Shown one piece after another: positions 13,914 to 19,177 of a stretch of DNA of 19,177 bases; within the stretch, counting starts at the first letter, position 1; every line of letters starts with the position of its first letter. This DNA comes from a bacterium BMS3Bbin02. Its GTDB lineage: Bacteria; Actinomycetota; Acidimicrobiia; Spongiisociales; UBA5794. The position numbers and the translations under genes were made by a program. The stretch covers positions 1 to 19,177 of the forward strand of contig BDTL01000278.1 of NCBI GenBank assembly GCA_002898115.1, in the 5' to 3' direction. The notes beneath the pieces were generated by a model. That model was not told where the DNA came from, searched no databases, and worked only from the letters and a program-made list of their open reading frames with translations.

Positions 13914-14122
13914 CACCAAACGCTACCAAGAAGGGCTTGAGCTGTCGCCGTAATCGCCACAAGAATACGAAAAGGGCCGGTCCAGGTCCCCCCACCGGTA
14001 CCTGGAACGGATTCCTCCGGACGCGACTCCGAAATCCCCCTGCCGAACCAAATTACCTTTATCGACGTGACGCTGCAATACGTCATTTGGCGTATCGCAC
14101 CCCGATCGAACACAATGTCATC
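13914..14122. promoter_or_regulatory. Divergent intergenic region, glycosylase / LuxR regulator
   Basis: About 210 bases with no convincing gene. It must hold promoters for both directions. TCCAGGT (13981-13987) and ACCTGGA (14000-14006) form a perfect seven-pair stem. The overlapping CCGGT/ACCGG pairing (from 13978 and 13994) would compete with it. On the minus strand a T-rich segment follows this structure, ahead of the glycosylase gene. A second inverted repeat, ATACGTCA/TGGCGTAT (14078-14095), lies 28 bases before the LuxR start and could be an operator. No confident -10/-35 pair was found. Confidence 0.4.
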
Positions 14123-15175
14123 ATGGGGAACCTTTCCACAGAAGACGCCGCCGCCGTCCTTGCACTCGTCGAGGAAGTCGGCGCCGCTCACGATGTTGAA
14201 TCATTCGCTCGGATGGCGCTTGAGGGCATCTCCTCGTTGATCCCCAACATCGTCTCGGTGTACAACGAACTGAACCGCCCTACGCAGACCGTCAACAGCT
14301 ATGTCTTCCCTGAATTGGATCCTGTTCTTAAGGCAGAAATGGATGCCGGTTTCGCCAAACACATGCACGAGCACCCGCTGGTTATCCACTTTGCACAGAC
14401 CGGCGACACGAGCGCGCGAATGGTGTCCGACTTCATGGACCTTGAGAGCTTCAAACAGTTGAACGTGTACAAGGAGTGCAACGCCCGACTTGATCTAGAA
14501 ACGGTCATGGTCATCGCGTTGCCCGCACCCCCCGGCATCCTCATCGGCTTCAGTCTTCACCGAGACGCCTCAGGGTTCACCGAGCGCGATCGTAACGTGC
14601 TCAACATGCTGGGTCCACACCTCGCCAACCTCTACCGTCATGTCCAGGCCCACCAGGATGGCGAGCGACTGCGTTCGGTTCTCACCGCTGACGGTTGGGC
14701 TGTCTTGCTCGTGGACGATCGTGGACACCCGATCCACGTGACGCCCCACGCCAAACAACTGTCCGCAAGCCTCTCCTCCAAGGGCGCTCTCGTTCCCGAG
14801 TTGCGGGAGGCTCTCAAAGCTCGCATCAGTCAGGTACGCGGTGACGGTATTGCTGCGCCATCGAGCCCTCTGACAATCACAACCGATGAGCAGAAGCTCA
14901 GCGTTCGAATCGTCGCCGGTGTGACTTCGCCACATGTCCTACTCGTGAGGGCGAGATTGGAGCCTCGCGACGCTCTGGTAGCGGTCGGACTTTCTTCGAG
15001 GGAAGCCGAGGTTGCTCTCGCGCTGCTTGATGGAGGAACCAACGATCAGTTGGCCTCAAGGCTGGGCATCGCCACCGGTACGGTGCGCAAACATCTGGAG
15101 CGTGTCTTTCAAGCCCTCGGAGCCGACAACCGCACCTCTGCGGCTGCCTCAATAGCAGCCCTTGTCGGCCGGTAG
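14123..15175 (+). CDS. LuxR-family transcriptional regulator
   Basis: A 350-residue DNA-binding regulator. The C-terminal LuxR/GerE helix-turn-helix (290-350) is clear: L-S-S-R-E-A-E-V-A-L, then N-D-Q-L-A-S-R-L-G-I-A-T-G-T-V-R-K-H-L-E-R-V-F as the two helices, and L-G-A-D-N-R-T-S-A-A at the end. Residues 1-280 are soluble and look like a GAF/PAS-type sensor region, but I cannot assign a ligand. There is no receiver domain or autoinducer-binding signature. The frame is open to 13907, but that adds 72 basic, low-complexity residues covering the divergent promoter region. ATG 14123 starts a normal amphipathic helix and is preferred despite lacking an SD site. Its targets are unknown. Confidence 0.85.
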   Translation: MGNLSTEDAAAVLALVEEVGAAHDVESFARMALEGISSLIPNIVSVYNELNRPTQTVNSYVFPELDPVLKAEMDAGFAKHMHEHPLVIHFAQTGDTSARMVSDFMDLESFKQLNVYKECNARLDLETVMVIALPAPPGILIGFSLHRDASGFTERDRNVLNMLGPHLANLYRHVQAHQDGERLRSVLTADGWAVLLVDDRGHPIHVTPHAKQLSASLSSKGALVPELREALKARISQVRGDGIAAPSSPLTITTDEQKLSVRIVAGVTSPHVLLVRARLEPRDALVAVGLSSREAEVALALLDGGTNDQLASRLGIATGTVRKHLERVFQALGADNRTSAAASIAALVGR

Positions 15176-15241
15176 CAGCGATACGTCGGCGTAGCGTCAA
15201 CCGGGTTGCGCGCATCGCACAGTCCGACCATCTTCCCGTTC

Positions 15242-17032
15242 TTAGAAACCGAAGTTGCAGATCCCCGTCCGGCCACTGGGTTGGGCGATCGGCGCCGGGC
15301 AGTCGTCCGGCGATTGCAGGTCATCACCAAAGAACCCGAACGCCTGATCGCGACCGATGACAACGAAGGACAGCGCTCCACCGAATGGGAGTTCGGTACT
15401 CACCGTTGTCTTGTGGAGAGCGTTGTGCCAGACGACGGTCGTCGACGAGCCACCGTACGAAAACGTGCTGGCGAACAGGTCGGGTCCGAATGGCGCCCAA
15501 CTCAAAAAGACGAAGGGATCGGTTCCCGGAACCGTGAACTCGGAGTAGTCGGTGATGTCCTCGAAATCAACGACGACTACTGTCGAACCGGCAGGTGCTG
15601 CGAGAAACCGTAGGTCGTTACCAAACCGTGCCGATCGAGCGTCGAAAGGTTCGCCGCTCCGTGAGGTCACGACAAGTTCTTCACCGCTTCCGATAGTCGT
15701 AATACGAAGCTCGGTACAGGGATCTTCACACCAGGCAATCCGAGCGTCACGATCTCTCGAGACGTCGCTGACGAACGCGGGCCCGGTCCCTAGAACCTTG
15801 ACGACCTCACCGGTGGCCGCATCCCACAGGGCGATGCCCGTATCCGTCTCAATCGCAAGTCCTCCCGGAATACCCATCGCCGGGAAACCCTCAATATCGA
15901 CCGGTGTGGGATCAGAAACCGGCTCTCCTGTAAGTGGCGACACCTGCCATGCCAGCGGGGTACCCGCACCGATTCGACCGCCTGGATAGTCGATCAGCCA
16001 TACGCGGTCCTGCCGGAACGCCGGAACGTAGATGGTGGCCTCACCGAGAGACACGGATCTGCGGGCGTATATGTCGGCTGCGACGATCTCGCCCCAGCCG
16101 ACGATCAAACGATTCTCGACGAGTTCAAGCCGGTATGGCTGATCACCGGCCCGCTGACCGTCGACGACGCTGCGCGAGGCGACTCGATTTGTGGGATCGA
16201 CCGCCAGGACACCATCGATCCCGTCGTCAAAGAGGAACACCCACGGAAGTTCCTCCCCAAAGAGGGGATCACTCGGGACCGCATTCGTCGTTGACGAGGA
16301 AGCGGTGACTGGAACCGTCGTCGACGGTGAGGTGGGGCCGGGAACAAAGTAGACATATTGCAGCTTGGCACCCTTGTACGTCGCGGTGACCTCCCAACAA
16401 CCTGGCCGATGGGGATCGATTCCGGCAATCATGAAGTCCCCGTCCTCCTGGGTGTAGGCGTTGTTCCCGTAGCCTTCGTTCCAGATCGACTCGTCCGAAT
16501 CATCGAGCCGTCGCCAGGTGACGTCGACCGCGGGTCGTTCCTCTGCGAATCCGCCGGGAAAGTTGACACTCCACAACACCGTCTTGCGCTGGCGATATGC
16601 GCCGTCCGGTTCGAGCAAGGTCCAGAGACCCTCGGTGCCGTACCAGATGCCAAAGGCCGGCGTGGCGGGATACCCGTCGGGGGGTTGGAAGCCGGGCTGC
16701 GGCGGGATCGTCACCGGACAGTCACCAAAGTCGAGCGGGGTCGTCAAGGTCGACGACCCGGCGGCCGCGTCGTCGGGGGTCGTGACGGACGCTCCGGGAC
16801 CACCCGGGGAGGTGGGGACGTTAGTGCGTGGCCAACCAGCGAAGCCGAGAGTGCCGAAAACCACAACCGCTGCCGCCGTGACGGCCAATACCCTGCGACG
16901 CATCGGGGGAGCCGAATCTATGTCGGCGCTGCGAACCGCGGACCAATCGGGTGCTGGCGACACCCTGTCGTCGATGTGCCCGTAGGTTTCACGGAATACA
17001 TCGCGCATCCTGGCCTTCTCACGGTCAGGCAT
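15242..17032 (-). CDS. Single-pass membrane protein with large propeller-like external domain, partner of sigma factor
   Basis: A 596-residue protein that I cannot assign to a named family. Residues 1-46 are cytoplasmic and charged, 47-66 are one membrane helix (after M-R-R-R), and the rest is outside. A first external domain (about 100-230, two Cys) is followed by a Ser/Thr-rich spacer. Then comes a region of repeated strand pairs (about 255-590), such as G-L-A-I-E-T-D-T-G-I-A-L-W-D-A-A-T-G-E-V-V-K-V, typical of beta-propeller proteins. The ATG overlaps the end of the sigma gene by eight bases. By position it could be a membrane anti-sigma factor or a signal receiver, but the short cytoplasmic part has no clear anti-sigma domain or zinc motif. 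Function inferred only from context. Confidence 0.75.
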   Translation of the reverse strand: MPDREKARMRDVFRETYGHIDDRVSPAPDWSAVRSADIDSAPPMRRRVLAVTAAAVVVFGTLGFAGWPRTNVPTSPGGPGASVTTPDDAAAGSSTLTTPLDFGDCPVTIPPQPGFQPPDGYPATPAFGIWYGTEGLWTLLEPDGAYRQRKTVLWSVNFPGGFAEERPAVDVTWRRLDDSDESIWNEGYGNNAYTQEDGDFMIAGIDPHRPGCWEVTATYKGAKLQYVYFVPGPTSPSTTVPVTASSSTTNAVPSDPLFGEELPWVFLFDDGIDGVLAVDPTNRVASRSVVDGQRAGDQPYRLELVENRLIVGWGEIVAADIYARRSVSLGEATIYVPAFRQDRVWLIDYPGGRIGAGTPLAWQVSPLTGEPVSDPTPVDIEGFPAMGIPGGLAIETDTGIALWDAATGEVVKVLGTGPAFVSDVSRDRDARIAWCEDPCTELRITTIGSGEELVVTSRSGEPFDARSARFGNDLRFLAAPAGSTVVVVDFEDITDYSEFTVPGTDPFVFLSWAPFGPDLFASTFSYGGSSTTVVWHNALHKTTVSTELPFGGALSFVVIGRDQAFGFFGDDLQSPDDCPAPIAQPSGRTGICNFGF

Positions 17033-17474
17033 CGAGGGACTCCCTCAGCTTTGCCCGTGCAAGGTAGAGATACCGGCGCACGGTCGCCGGCCTGCAGCCC
17101 ATCACCGCTGCGGCCTCGGTCGGTGTGTACCCGAGCCAGTACACGAGGTACGTTGCGGATCGTTGCCGGACCGGGAGGCTCATCACGGCATCGATGGCCG
17201 CGTCGGGACCGGGTGGCGTCCCTGTCTCCGGCCTTCGAAGGGTCACGACCTGGCGTGTCGCATACCGACGCTTGTGGGACTTTGCCTCGTTACCGACCGC
17301 CTTGAAGAGATAGAGACGCGGGTTGTCAAGATCGGACAGGTGCTGTTTGGCGAGGGTGCGCGTGATCACAACGGACAACAGATCGGGACCGTCGTCGGGC
17401 CCTACGAGGGCACTTGCGTACCTGACTAGCTCTCCGCTGAGGGTGTTGTAGATCATTTCATCCTTGTCGCCCAC
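17025..17474 (-). CDS. Small ECF-type RNA polymerase sigma factor
   Basis: Up to 149 residues, short for a sigma-70 family member and containing only regions 2 and 4. Region 2 is about 10-65 (E-L-V-R-Y-A-S-A-L-V-G through R-L-Y-L-F-K-A-V-G-N-E-A). Region 4 is about 95-148, with L-P-V-R-Q-R-S-A-T-Y-L-V-Y-W-L-G-Y-T-P-T-E-A-A-A-V-M-G and T-V-R-R-Y-L-Y-L-A-R-A-K-L-R-E. It resembles the actinobacterial SigE-like ECF group. Two starts compete: GTG 17474, and ATG 17456, which has AAGGA closely upstream and would give 143 residues. It overlaps the downstream membrane protein gene, so the two are probably a regulatory pair. Target promoters are unknown. Confidence 0.83.
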   Translation of the reverse strand: MGDKDEMIYNTLSGELVRYASALVGPDDGPDLLSVVITRTLAKQHLSDLDNPRLYLFKAVGNEAKSHKRRYATRQVVTLRRPETGTPPGPDAAIDAVMSLPVRQRSATYLVYWLGYTPTEAAAVMGCRPATVRRYLYLARAKLRESLDA

Positions 17475-17576
17475 ACCTAACCCACGTCGCAGCTACCCCT
17501 AGCGTTGCATACTTCCTCAAGGAATTCCCGGTGCCGCGACAACTACGCAGGCCGGAGATGGCATGCGACCCACGCC
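17475..17576. promoter_or_regulatory. Intergenic region upstream of the sigma factor
   Basis: About 100 bases between alr and the sigma gene, both on the minus strand. It contains an inverted repeat TTCCT-CA-AGGAA (17513-17524) and a minus-strand TTGAGG that could be part of a -35 element, but no convincing -10. No terminator with a T-run follows alr. An autoregulatory ECF promoter may lie here; this is conjecture. Confidence 0.25.
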
Positions 17577-18686
17577 TCAGCGGAGATGGCGACGGGGCAA
17601 CCGCGGGCCGAAATGGCAGACGATCTCGTAGTTGACGGTGCCGAGCATGTCGGCCCACTCCTCAGCCGAGATCCGCTCCTCCCCTTGCGAACCGAGCAAC
17701 ACGACTTCGTCGCCAACCGCCACGTCGGCGTCACCACAGTCGACAACGATCTGGTCCATGGTGACGGTGCCCGCAAGCGGAAACCGCTCCCCGTTGATGA
17801 GCACCGAGGCACCAAGGCCTGAGAGCCTGCGAGGAACCCCGTCGGCGTAACCGACGGGTACGGTCGCCACACGAGACGTCGCCGGGAGCGGACGCCGCCG
17901 CCCGTAACTTGGACGCTCGCCCGCCTCGACGGTCTTGACCATCGACACATGCGAGACGACACGCATCGCCGGCCTCAGATCGGCGGTGGTCTTCTGATCA
18001 GGATGTGGATATAGGCCATAACAACCCAACCCAACGCGTACGAGATTGAACCGGGATTCCGGAACACCCAGCGCTCCCGCGGTATTGGCGGCATGGACGA
18101 GTGGAGGCTGTGTTCCGGCATCGCACAGCCGGTCCAGGAACTTCGCAAACCTGTCGAGTTGCAGTGCGGTGAAGTTGGCATCCTCCTCGGCGACGGCGAG
18201 ATGCGTAAACACCCCGCCGAGTACGAGTCGCTCATCGCGGACGATGTGCTGTACCAGTTCAACGGCATCGTCGGGTGCGGCGCCGACTCGAAACATCCCC
18301 GTATCAACCTTGACATGGACCGGTACCGGGTCCGCTCCCGCAGCGACAACCGCATCACCGACGGTATCAACGAACGATCGCCGATACGCGGTTGGAGTGA
18401 GACGCCACTTCACGACATCCTCAGCCGCGTCCATACCGGGCTCGGACAACACGAGGATCGGGACCTCCACACCTGCTTCACGCAGGCGTATTCCCTCGCC
18501 GACCAGAGCGACAGCGAGGTAGCCGGCTCCTCCGGCCAACGCCGCCTCGGCTGCGGGAATGTCGCCATGACCGTATCCATCGGCCTTCACAACGGCACAT
18601 ACTTCAGCCGGAGCGACGATGCGGGCGATTTCGGCCACGTTGTGTTCGATCGCATCCACGTCGATTTCTATCCAACTCGGACGCAC
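17577..18686 (-). CDS. alr: Alanine racemase
   Basis: PLP enzyme converting L- to D-alanine for peptidoglycan. It has 369 residues in the usual two-domain fold. Lys34 in V-V-K-A-D-G-Y-G-H-G is the PLP lysine; Tyr261 in P-S-Y-G-R-R is the opposite catalytic base, and V-G-Y-A-D-G (278-283) binds the cofactor phosphate. The normally G-R-x-C/S-M-D segment reads G-T-V-T-M-D-Q here, a moderate deviation with the Met-Asp kept. The start is GTG with AAGGAG seven bases upstream. It follows nnrD after 31 bases on the same strand. In many actinobacteria alr lies directly next to tsaE; here the sigma and LuxR genes and the glycosylase lie between. Confidence 0.96.
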   Translation of the reverse strand: MRPSWIEIDVDAIEHNVAEIARIVAPAEVCAVVKADGYGHGDIPAAEAALAGGAGYLAVALVGEGIRLREAGVEVPILVLSEPGMDAAEDVVKWRLTPTAYRRSFVDTVGDAVVAAGADPVPVHVKVDTGMFRVGAAPDDAVELVQHIVRDERLVLGGVFTHLAVAEEDANFTALQLDRFAKFLDRLCDAGTQPPLVHAANTAGALGVPESRFNLVRVGLGCYGLYPHPDQKTTADLRPAMRVVSHVSMVKTVEAGERPSYGRRRPLPATSRVATVPVGYADGVPRRLSGLGASVLINGERFPLAGTVTMDQIVVDCGDADVAVGDEVVLLGSQGEERISAEEWADMLGTVNYEIVCHFGPRLPRRHLR

Positions 18687-18717
18687 CGATCACTCCTTCG
18701 CTCGTGGATACGCAACG

Positions 18718-19177
18718 CTACTCACTTGGATCAGATCGGGGTGAGACGACAGTCCTGCTCACAGCACCGATGAGCGAGGCGGCGGTCACGGTGCCCCTGG
18801 TCTTCTCGTGGGCCCCGGCGACACCATGCCAGTAGACAGCGGACCGGGCCGCGACGTCGGGTTGCAGACCCATGGCGAGGAAAGCCCCGATCATGCCCGC
18901 AAGGACATCACCCGTTCCGATTGTCGCAAGCTCGGGACCACCGGTTGTGACAACCCAGGTCTCGCCGGCATGGATGAAGGTCGGGTTCCCCTTTTCAACA
19001 AGGACGGCGTTGTAGCGCAGAGCAATGTCGGCTGCGGATTCACCAGGATGAGAACGCAGCGCGTCCATTTCGCCGGCGTGGGGCGTGAGTACCGTGGGTC
19101 CCGTTCGATCGGCGATCCCGGGTGCATGGGAAACCGCTCGTAGTCCGTCCGCGTCAAGAACGAGCGGTCCCGGCCAC
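18718..19177 (-). CDS. nnrD: ADP-dependent NAD(P)H-hydrate dehydratase, C-terminal part (runs off right edge)
   Basis: The C-terminal 152 residues of the dehydratase that turns damaged (S)-NAD(P)H hydrate back to NAD(P)H using ADP. The open frame continues without a stop to the window edge. Visible signatures are L-V-L-D-A-D-G-L, V-L-T-P-H-A-G-E-M and the nucleotide/catalytic G-T-G-D-V-L-A-G-M-I-G-A-F-L-A-M-G. An internal ATG at 19068 lies within L-T-P-H-A-G-E-M and is not the start. Whether it is fused to an N-terminal NnrE epimerase domain, as in many bacteria, cannot be seen. It lies just upstream of alr in the same direction, a common actinobacterial arrangement. Confidence 0.93.
   Translation of the reverse strand, partial: WPGPLVLDADGLRAVSHAPGIADRTGPTVLTPHAGEMDALRSHPGESAADIALRYNAVLVEKGNPTFIHAGETWVVTTGGPELATIGTGDVLAGMIGAFLAMGLQPDVAARSAVYWHGVAGAHEKTRGTVTAASLIGAVSRTVVSPRSDPSE

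Noticed and set aside
13907..14122. Upstream extension of the LuxR regulator by 72 codons
   Set aside because: It covers the divergent promoter region and gives a basic, low-complexity peptide; the ATG at 14123 fits the protein better.

Overview
The window is from a moderately GC-rich bacterium, most likely an actinobacterium. The main evidence is the block uracil-DNA glycosylase–tsaE–tsaB–rimI–tsaD–groES–groEL with alr and nnrD nearby, which matches the alr/tsaE/tsaB/rimI/tsaD/groES/groEL neighbourhood of actinobacteria. Frequent GTG/TTG starts, genes with weak or no Shine-Dalgarno (SD) site, and surface proteins with Thr/Pro linkers fit this. A deep lineage such as Acidimicrobiia is plausible but cannot be proven from sequence reading alone. 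No mobile element, tRNA, rRNA or CRISPR array was seen. Nearly everything is core metabolism, translation-quality or envelope genes.

Left part (1-5260): the first codons of a ferrochelatase-like gene run off the left edge. trpS (minus strand) follows, preceded by a leader containing a short ORF with tandem Trp codons and an intrinsic terminator. Divergent from it is an OafA-type membrane acyltransferase with a C-terminal SGNH domain. Next comes cimA (citramalate synthase, first step of threonine-independent isoleucine synthesis), preceded by a promoter, a 14-codon Ile-rich leader ORF and a strong terminator. Two amino-acid-related genes in one window thus both appear to be controlled by leader-peptide attenuation, and both leader ORFs seem to be translated without an SD site.

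Middle part (5261-8506): an SDR oxidoreductase and a NUDIX CoA-pyrophosphatase-like gene overlap on the minus strand. Divergent from them are a RimJ/RimL-type acetyltransferase and a membrane-anchored GerMN-domain protein. A gene-free stretch of about 350 bases then holds a structured region and three consecutive hairpins, two of which look like terminators facing opposite directions.

Right part (8507-19177): groES-groEL lies behind two tandem CIRCE operators (HrcA heat-shock control). Upstream on the same strand, tsaD, rimI, tsaB, tsaE and a family 4 uracil-DNA glycosylase are joined by four-base stop/start overlaps. TsaB, TsaD and TsaE build the t6A modification of tRNA and RimI acetylates ribosomal protein S18. 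The glycosylase ends in QLDLF, the canonical beta-clamp-binding peptide. Divergent from this operon is a LuxR-type regulator. Then come a small ECF sigma factor overlapping a large single-pass membrane protein with an extracytoplasmic propeller-like region, then alr (D-alanine for peptidoglycan), and the C-terminal part of nnrD (NAD(P)H-hydrate repair), which runs off the right edge.
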